This document shows, one piece after another, positions 33,596 through 41,359 of a stretch of 51,487 nt of DNA; the first letter of the stretch is position 1, and each line of letters starts with the position of its first letter. The notes beneath the pieces were generated by a model. It was not told where the DNA came from and searched no databases. It saw nothing but the letters and a program-made list of their open reading frames with translations. The stretch lies in the NCBI GenBank assembly GCA_016293865.1, contig JAEDDG010000011.1:1-51487 (forward strand). The letters run 5' to 3'. The stretch is from Oscillospiraceae bacterium. GTDB taxonomy: Bacteria; Bacillota; Clostridia; Oscillospirales; Oscillospiraceae. A program made the translations under genes and the position numbers.

Positions 33596-35272
33596 TTAAA
33601 ACAGGCCGGAAATAACGCCGTTGTCATCCACATCAATTTTCTCAGCGGCCGGAACACGCGGCAGCCCCGGCATGGTCATTACGTCACCAGTCAGCGCCAC
33701 AACAAATCCGGCGCCGGCAGATACCTTCAGATTGCGCACCGTAATGGTAAAGCCTTCCGGCGCGCCAAGCAGCTCAGGATTGTCGGAAAAGCTGTACTGC
33801 GTTTTTGCAATGCAGACAGGAAGATGTCCGAATCCAAGAGCGTTGAGACGGTCAAGCTGTTTTTTTGCAGGGCCGGTCAGCGTGACGCCGTCCGCATGGT
33901 ATATTTTTCCGGCAACTGCTTCAATTTTTTCCAGCAGCGGCGCGTCGTCCGCGTAGGCAAAGCGAAAATCTGAGGGTTGTGTGCAAAGACGGACCACCTC
34001 TTCCGCCAGCTCTGTGCCGCCGGCGCCGCCCTTTCCCCATACTTCTGACAAAACAGTCTTCACGCTCAGCGCAGCGCACTGCGTGCGCACCAGCTCCAGT
34101 TCTGCTTCTGTATCCGTCGGAAACCGGTTGACGGCCACAACGGCCGGCAGTCCGTAGACCTTTGTAATATTCTCCACATGGCGCAGAAGATTCGGCAGGC
34201 CTCTCTGCAGGGCGATCAGGTTTTCCGTGTTCAGATTGGCCTTTGAAAGGCCGCCGTGCATTTTCAGCGCCCGCACGGTCGCCACAATCACCACAGCGTC
34301 CGGACGAAGCCCGCCCATGCGGCACTTGATGTCCAGGAATTTCTCTGCACCCAGATCGGCGCCGAAGCCCGCCTCAGTGACGCAGTAATCACCCGCCTTC
34401 AGCGCCATGCGCGTGGCCATGATGCTGTTGCAGCCGTGCGCGATATTGGCAAACGGGCCGCCGTGGACAATGGCAGGCGTATGCTCCAGTGTCTGCACAA
34501 GGTTCGGCTTCAGCGCGTCGCGCAAAAGCGCAGCCATGGCGCCGGCGGCTTTCAGATCACCGGCAGTGACCGGAGTGTCGTCATACGTATAGCCCACAAC
34601 GATACGTGAAAGACGCTCTTTCAGATCGGAAATACCGGTTGACAGACACAGGACGGCCATAATCTCCGAAGCGACCGTAATATCATAGCCGTCCTCTCTG
34701 GGCACGCCGTTTACCCGGCCGCCAAGTCCGTCCGTCACAAAGCGCAGCTGACGGTCGTTCATGTCCACACAGCGCCGCCAGGTAATTCTTCTGGGGTCAA
34801 TATTCAGGCTGTTTCCCTGATAGATATGGTTGTCCAGCATAGCCGCCAGCAGATTGTTCGCCGCACCGATGGCATGGAAATCGCCCGTGAAATGCAGATT
34901 GATTTCCTCCATGGGAATAACCTGGGCGTATCCGCCGCCGGCAGCGCCGCCCTTGATGCCGAAAACAGGCCCCAAAGATGGCTCACGCAGTGCGATCACG
35001 GCATTCTTGCCGATTCTGCGCAAAGCATCTCCCAGCCCCACGGCCGTTGTGGTCTTCCCTTCGCCGGCAGGCGTCGGCGTAATGGCCGTAACCAGGACAA
35101 GCTTTCCGTCCGGTTTTCCGGCGGAATCTTTCAGGTAAGACAGATCGATTTTTGCCTTGTTGCTGCCGTACTGCTCCACATATTTCCCGTCGATTCCGGC
35201 AGATGCCGCAACATCGAGAATGTGTGCCGGCACAGTTTCCTGGGCAATCTGGATGTCCGTTTTAAACTCCAT
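33596..35272 (-). CDS. fhs: Formate-tetrahydrofolate ligase
   Basis: 558 aa, making 10-formyl-THF from formate, THF and ATP. The ATP site is TPTPAGEGKTTTAVGLGDALRR near residues 65-85 (read as PTPAGEGKTTT); others are PSLGPVFGIKGGAAGGGYAQ (in part), ITWRRCVDMNDRQLR and AGFGADLGAEKFLDIKCR. GGAGG lies 10 bases before ATG 35272. It is first of fhs-fchA-folD under one SigA promoter. No other Wood-Ljungdahl genes are in the window, so the operon supports folate one-carbon flux but does not show acetogenesis. Confidence 0.98.
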   Translation of the reverse strand: MEFKTDIQIAQETVPAHILDVAASAGIDGKYVEQYGSNKAKIDLSYLKDSAGKPDGKLVLVTAITPTPAGEGKTTTAVGLGDALRRIGKNAVIALREPSLGPVFGIKGGAAGGGYAQVIPMEEINLHFTGDFHAIGAANNLLAAMLDNHIYQGNSLNIDPRRITWRRCVDMNDRQLRFVTDGLGGRVNGVPREDGYDITVASEIMAVLCLSTGISDLKERLSRIVVGYTYDDTPVTAGDLKAAGAMAALLRDALKPNLVQTLEHTPAIVHGGPFANIAHGCNSIMATRMALKAGDYCVTEAGFGADLGAEKFLDIKCRMGGLRPDAVVIVATVRALKMHGGLSKANLNTENLIALQRGLPNLLRHVENITKVYGLPAVVAVNRFPTDTEAELELVRTQCAALSVKTVLSEVWGKGGAGGTELAEEVVRLCTQPSDFRFAYADDAPLLEKIEAVAGKIYHADGVTLTGPAKKQLDRLNALGFGHLPVCIAKTQYSFSDNPELLGAPEGFTITVRNLKVSAGAGFVVALTGDVMTMPGLPRVPAAEKIDVDDNGVISGLF

Positions 35273-35317
35273 AGATCATATACCTCCGGCCAAAGGGCCA
35301 TTGTTTTTCTGTATAAA

Positions 35318-35345
35318 ATTATATCATATCCAGCATAACAGTCAA
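35318..35345 (-). promoter_or_regulatory. SigA promoter of fhs-fchA-folD
   Basis: -35 TTGACT (35340-35345), 16 bases, -10 TATAAT (35318-35323). The short leader contains a GGCC...GGCC hairpin next to the ribosome site. I see no THF riboswitch core. Confidence 0.78.
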
Positions 35346-35450
35346 ATCGCAGAGTCAACGTATTTTCATATAAAAATACGGTTTTTACAGGCAAAAACAC
35401 CGGAAACCGTGAATGCTGCGGCTTCCGGCGTAAAAATGCGGTTTATTTTT

Positions 35451-36470
35451 TCAGACAATATATCCGACCGCAAACAATGCAATCACTGCGGCGGCAGCCA
35501 GAAGCATACCGGGATTCAGTGCAATCGTCCGCAGACGTTCTCCCCTCGGGATCAGATGCTCTTCCCCGCCCGGCAGAACAAAGCCGTCACGGCGCAGGAT
35601 CAAAAGCACCAGTCCGGCAAGGGCGCAGCCATATTCCAGCATAACCAGCAGGAATGCCGCCATCATCTGCAGCAGTGCCGGCAGACCGATGCTCAGAAGT
35701 TCCTGCGCACCGACATCCGCAAGATCAAGCAGCGGAGCGGCCAGCGCGGAAACAACCGTCGCAGCAATGTTGATGATCATGTGCAGGGCAATGGAATAGC
35801 GGAGCCTGCCGGTGCGCAGGTACAGAAATCCGAAAAACATGCCCAGCGCAAACGCATAGAAAAACTGACTCAGGTTCCCGTGCAGGCCCGCAAAGGCAAG
35901 GGAGGAAACAACGAGCGCCGTTTTCTGACCGTAGCAGCGCAGACGATTGATCATAATCCGCCTGCAGATCAGCTCTTCAAATATCGGGGCGAGAACTCCG
36001 ACGCTGATCAGGAGCACCGCCAGATTTTCCCCGGAGGTCAGCAGATCGTAAGCCGTATTGATTGTTTCAGCGCCGGTTGCCAGCTGAATCAAGCCCGTAA
36101 CGATCATCCCTGCGACATTCCCGGCAATCATCAGGGCGAAACACATCAGCACGCAGATCATAAAGCGGCCGACATCCATCCGGTGCTGCTCCGGCGCTGA
36201 CGCAGGAAGCGCCTTCAGCACAAGACAGAAGATTGGCAGCGCTATGCCATAGAGCGACAGCGCGTTTGCAGCCAGCAGAAACCACGTTGTTTCCGCCGCC
36301 TGCGGCCAGAGCCGTGCGCCAAGCCCGACCAGCGCAATATCCATTCCGTTCCACACCGCCAGCAGAAGGACATATGCTGTTCCGAATACGGCAAACGCAC
36401 GCCATGCCATCCGGCGGCCGCCGACCTCCGTCAGCTGCGCTTCAGATTGTTCAAATTGATCGTTCTGCAT
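35451..36470 (-). CDS. CPBP-family intramembrane metalloprotease (CAAX protease-like)
   Basis: 339 aa with about eight membrane segments. The ABI/CPBP motifs are APIFEELICRR (Glu-Glu), FAGLHGNLSQ (His) and LHMIINI (His). Bacterial members process peptides or signal proteins in the membrane; some give immunity to bacteriocins. ATG 36470 is used; a TTG four codons upstream is possible. It is transcribed alone from a promoter facing the AraC gene. The substrate is unknown. Confidence 0.9.
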   Translation of the reverse strand: MQNDQFEQSEAQLTEVGGRRMAWRAFAVFGTAYVLLLAVWNGMDIALVGLGARLWPQAAETTWFLLAANALSLYGIALPIFCLVLKALPASAPEQHRMDVGRFMICVLMCFALMIAGNVAGMIVTGLIQLATGAETINTAYDLLTSGENLAVLLISVGVLAPIFEELICRRIMINRLRCYGQKTALVVSSLAFAGLHGNLSQFFYAFALGMFFGFLYLRTGRLRYSIALHMIINIAATVVSALAAPLLDLADVGAQELLSIGLPALLQMMAAFLLVMLEYGCALAGLVLLILRRDGFVLPGGEEHLIPRGERLRTIALNPGMLLAAAAVIALFAVGYIV

Positions 36471-36510
36471 CCGCTTTTCCAACTTTCAGCTTCAAATTCT
36501 GATCGGTTTT

Positions 36511-36540
36511 ATTGTAGCACACTGCGCTTCCCATCGTCAA
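36511..36540 (-). promoter_or_regulatory. SigA promoter of the CPBP protease gene
   Basis: -35 TTGACG (36535-36540), 18 bases, -10 TACAAT (36511-36516). Confidence 0.68.
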
Positions 36541-36585
36541 CTCAGCAAAAAAGAGCAAAATCGGAACAGTCCGCGCAGTTTTATA

Positions 36586-36594
36586 TGCTATAAT
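36586..36594 (+). promoter_or_regulatory. Extended -10 promoter of the AraC/aminotransferase operon
   Basis: TGCTATAAT; no good -35. It lies about 65 bases before the regulator start. Confidence 0.6.
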
Positions 36595-36658
36595 ATGCAC
36601 ATATTCCGCCACTCCGGCACAACGCTCCGGTCAGGCGTCCGTCAAAGGAGGCTGTTCA

Positions 36659-37564
36659 TTGAACTGTCAGGAAATCATTGCCGCAAGTGCGGAGTATATT
36701 GAACAGCATCTGCGTGACTCTTTGAGCGTGGATTTACTGGCTGCCAGGGCAGGCTTTTCCCCATACTATTTCTGCCGTCTGTTCACGTTATATATGGGCG
36801 TTTCAGTCATGGAGTATATCCGGCGCCGCCGACTCGCATGCGCGGCGTGGGAGATCTGCGAGGGCCGTCGAATCATCGATGTGGCTATGGATTACGGTTT
36901 TGAATCCCATAATGGTTTTGCAAAGGCATTCCGCAAAGTCTATGGCTGCGCGCCTGACGAGTACCGCCGCCGTGTCGGCTCCCACCGCCCGCCGTCCTCC
37001 AATCCTCTGGCCGCGCTTCCGGATACCGGCGCCAGTTTTCTGCCGGCTTTCCGCGTGGAAAAACGTCCCGGCTTCTATATTGCCGGCGTGGTTCTCCGGA
37101 CCTCCCAGGAGCTCTCCAGTATTGCGCAGCAGCCGGCCCTTTTCAACACTTTTCCAATGGACGAAGTGGACAACCGCATTTATGCCCAGGCCCGGCCCGA
37201 AGAGCACGGTGAATATACCATCTCTTTTCCCGTGAACACCGGTCTTTTCCGGCTTGTCGAGGGCGTTAAGGTGGAAAATCTGGAGAATGTGGACAACAGT
37301 CTGTATGTGGACTGGGTTCCGCCCGCACTGTGCGGCATTTTCTCACCGCCGCCGACCTTCGGCGACAAAATGGAGTTTGCTGGAAACATCATACGCACAT
37401 GGAAATATATCTACAGCCAATGGCTGCCGCATTCCGGTTATATGCTGGACGCCAATGGCCTTGATTACGAATTCTATGACGAACGCTGCCACGGAAACGG
37501 CCCGTATTCTATGGACATCTGTGTGCCGCTCGTCCGGAAGGATCATATATGGCATATCGTCTGA
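36659..37564 (+). CDS. AraC-type regulator with GyrI-like effector-binding domain
   Basis: 301 aa. The start is TTG 36659, set by AAAGGAGG 8 bases upstream; no in-frame ATG is near. The N-terminal 110 residues are an AraC/XylS double HTH (LAARAGFSPYYFCRLFTLYMG and IDVAMDYGFESHNGFAKAFRK, ending APDEYRRR). The remainder is a GyrI-like/AraE_bind domain (RPGFYIAGVVLRTS ... DICVPLVRK). Such MarA/Rob-like proteins sense small molecules. It is 13 bases ahead of the class IV aminotransferase, probably one operon. Confidence 0.88.
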   Translation: MNCQEIIAASAEYIEQHLRDSLSVDLLAARAGFSPYYFCRLFTLYMGVSVMEYIRRRRLACAAWEICEGRRIIDVAMDYGFESHNGFAKAFRKVYGCAPDEYRRRVGSHRPPSSNPLAALPDTGASFLPAFRVEKRPGFYIAGVVLRTSQELSSIAQQPALFNTFPMDEVDNRIYAQARPEEHGEYTISFPVNTGLFRLVEGVKVENLENVDNSLYVDWVPPALCGIFSPPPTFGDKMEFAGNIIRTWKYIYSQWLPHSGYMLDANGLDYEFYDERCHGNGPYSMDICVPLVRKDHIWHIV

Positions 37565-37577
37565 AAGGAGAAAAAAC

Positions 37578-38516
37578 ATGAGCACTTCAAATGAACTGGT
37601 CGCCTATCTGAACGGAGAATACCTGCCCATTACACAGTGCAAGATTTCAGTGATGGATATCGGCATCACAAACGGCGCTTCTGTTACCGATTTCACCCGC
37701 ACCTTCAATCAGAAGCTGTTCCGCCTTGAGGAACACGTGGAGCGCTTCTTCAGAGCAGCCAAAAACGCCTATCTCACCATTCCGCACACCAAAGAAGAGG
37801 TCTGTGAAATCAGCAGAAAGCTGATTGAAGCGAATGCGGCCATTTATCCCGAATGCGAATTCGGCGTGATTTTCTATGTGACGCCCGGCGTCAACTACGC
37901 ATATGCCGGCTCCGCTGTGAAAAGCGGTCCGCTGACGCCCACCTATTGCCAGCACGTATTTCCCCTGCCGCTGAACAGCTGGAAGAAGTTCTATGCAGAA
38001 GGCGTCAATATGGTCACGGCGCCCGTTCCGCATCTGCCGCCGCAGTGCGTCACGCCCAAGGGCAAACACCGCAACCGTCTGCATATGTGGGTTGGCGACC
38101 ATATTGTGAGTTCTCTGGATCCCACAGCGATGTCCATCTTCCTGGATCAGAACGGCAATATCACTGAGACCGGCGGCTCCAACTTTGTGATCTACAAAGA
38201 CGGAAAGGTCATCTCTCCCCGGGCCCGCAACATTCTCTGGGGCATGAGCCTGCAGACTGTCAAAGAGCTGGTCACCGCCATGGGTATTCCGTTTGTTGAG
38301 GATGACATCATGATCTATGACGTCGTCAACGCAGATGAAGCTTGGGTCACAACCTCTCCCTACTGCCTGGCGCCTGTCGCCCGCTTCAACGGTCAGACCA
38401 TCGGCGACGGCAAAAACTATCCTGTGTTCCGCAAGGTGCTTGACGCCTGGAGCACGCTGGTGGGCAAAGACCTCTGGGATGAAATCATCAACAGCCAGCC
38501 GATTCAGTACAAATAA
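37578..38516 (+). CDS. PLP-dependent class IV aminotransferase (BCAT/D-amino acid transaminase-like)
   Basis: 312 aa. The start is ATG 37578 with AAAGGAG. Class IV fold features are FRLEEHVERFFRAAKNAYL (fold type IV N-domain), the cofactor Lys in the region PKGKHRNRLHMWVGDH, and ETGGSNFVIYKDGKVISPRA for phosphate binding. The family includes branched-chain aminotransferase, D-alanine transaminase and aminodeoxychorismate lyase; residues here do not decide between them. Co-transcription with a ligand-sensing AraC protein hints at a catabolic or specialised role rather than housekeeping synthesis. Confidence 0.88.
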   Translation: MSTSNELVAYLNGEYLPITQCKISVMDIGITNGASVTDFTRTFNQKLFRLEEHVERFFRAAKNAYLTIPHTKEEVCEISRKLIEANAAIYPECEFGVIFYVTPGVNYAYAGSAVKSGPLTPTYCQHVFPLPLNSWKKFYAEGVNMVTAPVPHLPPQCVTPKGKHRNRLHMWVGDHIVSSLDPTAMSIFLDQNGNITETGGSNFVIYKDGKVISPRARNILWGMSLQTVKELVTAMGIPFVEDDIMIYDVVNADEAWVTTSPYCLAPVARFNGQTIGDGKNYPVFRKVLDAWSTLVGKDLWDEIINSQPIQYK

Positions 38517-38528
38517 AGTGCACTGCTC

Positions 38529-38553
38529 AAAGGGCCGCCGCAGGCGGCCCTTT
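38529..38553 (+). terminator. Intrinsic terminator after the aminotransferase gene
   Basis: AAAGGGCCGCC pairs with GGCGGCCCTTT around GCA. Confidence 0.82.
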
Positions 38554-38594
38554 GATTTCAGCGTGATCCATTGATGCGCACAAACGGATTTTTC

Positions 38595-38623
38595 TTGCGA
38601 TAACTCCTGTTATTGCGTATAAT
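38595..38623 (+). promoter_or_regulatory. SigA promoter of the PfkB kinase gene
   Basis: -35 TTGCGA (38595-38600), 17 bases, -10 TATAAT (38618-38623). Confidence 0.8.
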
Positions 38624-38663
38624 ATAAGCAATTACTGAAGACTTTTCCGAAGGAGGAAGCCCC

Positions 38664-39683
38664 ATGGAGAGAAACGGCATATGTGTAGCCGGCAATATGA
38701 TTGTCGATATCCTTTATCCCATCGAGCGCTGGCCGAAGCAGAGCGAGCTGACAACAATTACCGAAGGGATCAGCCGCGCCACAGGCGGCGCGCTCTGCAA
38801 CGTCATTGTCGACCTGGCCAAGCTTGACCCGGACCTGCCGCTGAAGGCCATCGGTGTGATCGGCAGCGACAGCGAGGGTGATTTTATCAGCGCACAGCTG
38901 GGTGCGCATCCGAACATTGACATGTCCGGCGTTGTCCGCCAGGGCAGTACCTCTTTCACTGCCGTTATGAGCAACAACGAGACGAAGCAGCGGACCTTCT
39001 TCCAGTACCGCGGCGCCAACGCACTGTTTTGTGAGGATCATATTGACTGGGATGCGATTCCGTCCAAACTGCTGCACATCGGCTATATTCTTCTGCTGGA
39101 CGCGCTGGATCAGCCGGATGACGAATACGGCACAAAAATGGCGCGCCTGCTGGCACACGCACAGGCGCACGGCATCAAAACATCGATCGACGTTGTCAGC
39201 GAGGCCAGCGACCGTTTTGTCCGCCTGGTGACGCCGGCTCTGCGCTATACAGATTACTGCGTCATCAACGAACTGGAGGCCCAGCAGACAACCGGCATCA
39301 CTCTGCGCGATGAGGACGAGACACTCCATCCGGAGAATATCCGCGCTGCGCTGGAAAAAATGTTCGAGCTCGGTGTGTCAACCTGGGCAGTCATCCATTG
39401 TCCTGAAGGCGGCTGGGGTCTGGATAAAGACGGAAACTTTGTGGAAGAGCCCAGCATTCCCCTGCCCAAGGGCTATGTGAAGGGCAAGGTTGGCGCCGGC
39501 GACGCGTTCTGCTCCGGTGTCATCTATGCAGCGCATCAGGGGCTGTCCCTGAAGGAAGGCATCGCTCTGGGAACCGCCACTGCCGTGATCTCCCTGCGCG
39601 CGCCCGGTGCCTCTGAAGGCCTCTGCCCTGTTCAGGAAGTCAACGAACTGTACGCCGGTCTGTGCGCTCAGGCGGCACAGTAA
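38664..39683 (+). CDS. PfkB-family carbohydrate (ribokinase-like) kinase
   Basis: 339 aa sugar or nucleoside kinase. N-terminal CVAGNMIVDILYPIERWP and ATGGALCNVIVDLAKL (substrate-binding GG) are followed by the catalytic GKVGAGDAFCSGVIYAAHQG (Asp base and anion hole) near residue 280. The substrate is not readable: fructose, ribose, adenosine or a keto-deoxy sugar are all in the family. A strong AAGGAGG ribosome site and SigA promoter suggest good expression. It is a single gene with a terminator downstream and no transporter beside it. Confidence 0.9.
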   Translation: MERNGICVAGNMIVDILYPIERWPKQSELTTITEGISRATGGALCNVIVDLAKLDPDLPLKAIGVIGSDSEGDFISAQLGAHPNIDMSGVVRQGSTSFTAVMSNNETKQRTFFQYRGANALFCEDHIDWDAIPSKLLHIGYILLLDALDQPDDEYGTKMARLLAHAQAHGIKTSIDVVSEASDRFVRLVTPALRYTDYCVINELEAQQTTGITLRDEDETLHPENIRAALEKMFELGVSTWAVIHCPEGGWGLDKDGNFVEEPSIPLPKGYVKGKVGAGDAFCSGVIYAAHQGLSLKEGIALGTATAVISLRAPGASEGLCPVQEVNELYAGLCAQAAQ

Positions 39684-39990
39684 GCCTCTGTGATTCAAAG
39701 GCCGTCGTTCGCAAGACAGTAAAATCTCCAAGCCGGGAAATCCGTCACTTGAATACAGAAAAACGTCCGATAGATTGCCAGAATTATCGGACGTTTCTTC
39801 TTGCAGACGGTAAATGTCTCACGGTTTTTGATTTGTTTTATCCGGCAAAAGAACAGGACAAACTGCAAATTGCAGGGATGACAAACGTTCATCCTGCGGA
39901 GCGTGGGTTCCAATTCATATTGTCAAGTCATATCATTCTTTTATCTGAAGTCATGACCATACCGCCTGACAGTATGAAGGGAGATAAGAA
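39684..39990 (+). other. Intergenic region between the PfkB and XRE-phosphotransferase genes
   Basis: 307 bases with no credible gene. It holds the PfkB terminator (39761-39796) and a small AGGGATGA/TCATCCT inverted repeat near 39876-39897. From about 39800 on the base use turns clearly more AT-rich, continuing into the XRE-phosphotransferase gene, which may mark the left edge of acquired DNA. Confidence 0.5.
39761..39796 (+). terminator. Intrinsic terminator after the PfkB kinase gene
   Basis: AAACGTCCGATA pairs with TATCGGACGTTT around a 12-base loop, followed by CTTCTTGC. Confidence 0.78.
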
Positions 39991-41265
39991 ATGGATCAGA
40001 TTAAGACGGGCAGATTTATTGCAGCGCGCAGAAAAGAACGTGGCTTTTTGCAAAAGGACGTTGCGGCAAGATTGGGCATCAGTGAAAAGACAGTTTCCAA
40101 ATGGGAGTGCGGGAACGGTCTGCCCGAAGTCGTTTACATGGAACCCTTGTGTCAGCTTCTCGGCATTACAGTCAATGAGCTGCTGGCCGGAGAAACGATA
40201 CCGATTCTGGAAATTATGAATCGGATTGACAGGTCACGCCTGGACCTGGTCAAACAATTGGAATTTGAACAATTGCGAATGCGCTTATTTAAGCTGTACG
40301 ACATTGAGATCGAAACAATGGAAACATCTGAAAACGGTGCAGGCGGATTGACTTATTTCGTACAGGCAAATGGCAGAAAATATGTTGTCAAGTATCCGAG
40401 CGACAATGCAATGAATAACCCTGATACAGAAACCAGAGTATGCGAAAAACTGTTGGACAAAGGAATTCCTGCCTGCAGATTTATCCCAAATAAGCATGGA
40501 AAAATGATTTCGGCAGACGAAAACGGAAGGCGGTTGACCGTACAGCATTTTTATGAGGGCATCACATATGGATATCACGAGGCTCCGGTTGATTTGCAGG
40601 CGCAATCTGCTTCCTTTTTGGCCAGGATACATAAAGCAATGAAGGGGATTGAGGACATTCCGGTTGGTATAGGTGCAGATTTTTTTGCATGCAGAAAACC
40701 AGAACGCATGAAAGATGCCTATATGCGTACATTGCAGCAAGCCGTGGAAAACAAGGATACTGAGATCGCAGAGCGCATCTGTTCCAATATGAGAATTGTC
40801 GATGCCATGCCCGCCTGTCATTTTGATATCGGCAGATTCAGCTGCGGGAACACACACGGCGATTATACAATCTCGCAGCTGATCTGGAAGGATGAAAAAA
40901 TACACGGCATCATTGATTGGACCTGTGTCTGCAAACACCCATATATTTGGGAAATTGTGCGCTCATATGTATTCATGGCGCCGGAAATCAAACGGGGCGA
41001 AGTCAATACAGAAGCACTGATTGACTATATTTCCGAATATATGAAATATGGTTCATTGAATTCTTACGATATAGAAAATGCCGGAAAACTGTTTTTCTAT
41101 TTTCTGGCTGTATGCAATTTCTATGGACAGTATTATGACTCCATTTCCAGGAACAGGGCTGTTTATCTGAAACAGGCAAATATGGCCGCACTGCTTCTGG
41201 TATGGTTTGAAAAACACATGGACGAACTGAATGATCAACTGCGTGCATTGAGCAGGCAGACATAA
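39991..41265 (+). CDS. XRE helix-turn-helix fused to an aminoglycoside-phosphotransferase-like kinase
   Basis: 424 aa. Residues 1-65 are an XRE HTH (FIAARRKERGFLQKDVAARLG, then SEKTVSKWECGNGLPE). The rest is an APH/choline-kinase-like fold: KYVVKYPSD holds the ATP Lys, NTHGDYTISQLIW the catalytic loop (HGD Asp) and IHGIIDWTCV the metal-binding Asp. The Asn usual in HGDxxxxN is Gln here. The gene is visibly richer in A+T than its neighbours, a sign of transfer. It could phosphorylate an antibiotic or other small molecule and couple that to DNA binding; neither is shown. GGGAGA precedes the ATG, and a strong terminator follows. Confidence 0.8.
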   Translation: MDQIKTGRFIAARRKERGFLQKDVAARLGISEKTVSKWECGNGLPEVVYMEPLCQLLGITVNELLAGETIPILEIMNRIDRSRLDLVKQLEFEQLRMRLFKLYDIEIETMETSENGAGGLTYFVQANGRKYVVKYPSDNAMNNPDTETRVCEKLLDKGIPACRFIPNKHGKMISADENGRRLTVQHFYEGITYGYHEAPVDLQAQSASFLARIHKAMKGIEDIPVGIGADFFACRKPERMKDAYMRTLQQAVENKDTEIAERICSNMRIVDAMPACHFDIGRFSCGNTHGDYTISQLIWKDEKIHGIIDWTCVCKHPYIWEIVRSYVFMAPEIKRGEVNTEALIDYISEYMKYGSLNSYDIENAGKLFFYFLAVCNFYGQYYDSISRNRAVYLKQANMAALLLVWFEKHMDELNDQLRALSRQT

Positions 41266-41267
41266 AC

Positions 41268-41297
41268 AAATCCTCCGTATGATCATACGGAGGATTT
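41268..41297. terminator. Bidirectional intrinsic terminator
   Basis: AAATCCTCCGTAT pairs with ATACGGAGGATTT around GATC, just after the XRE-kinase stop. Confidence 0.88.
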
Positions 41298-41359
41298 GCT
41301 GTTTTACGGATATCGCTCAATAACTGCGGGTGTTTTTCGATTCTGCACTGCGGATCCGG

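Noticed and set aside
32955..35272. THF riboswitch in the fhs operon leader
   Set aside because: The leader is only about 40 bases and has none of the conserved THF riboswitch sequence.
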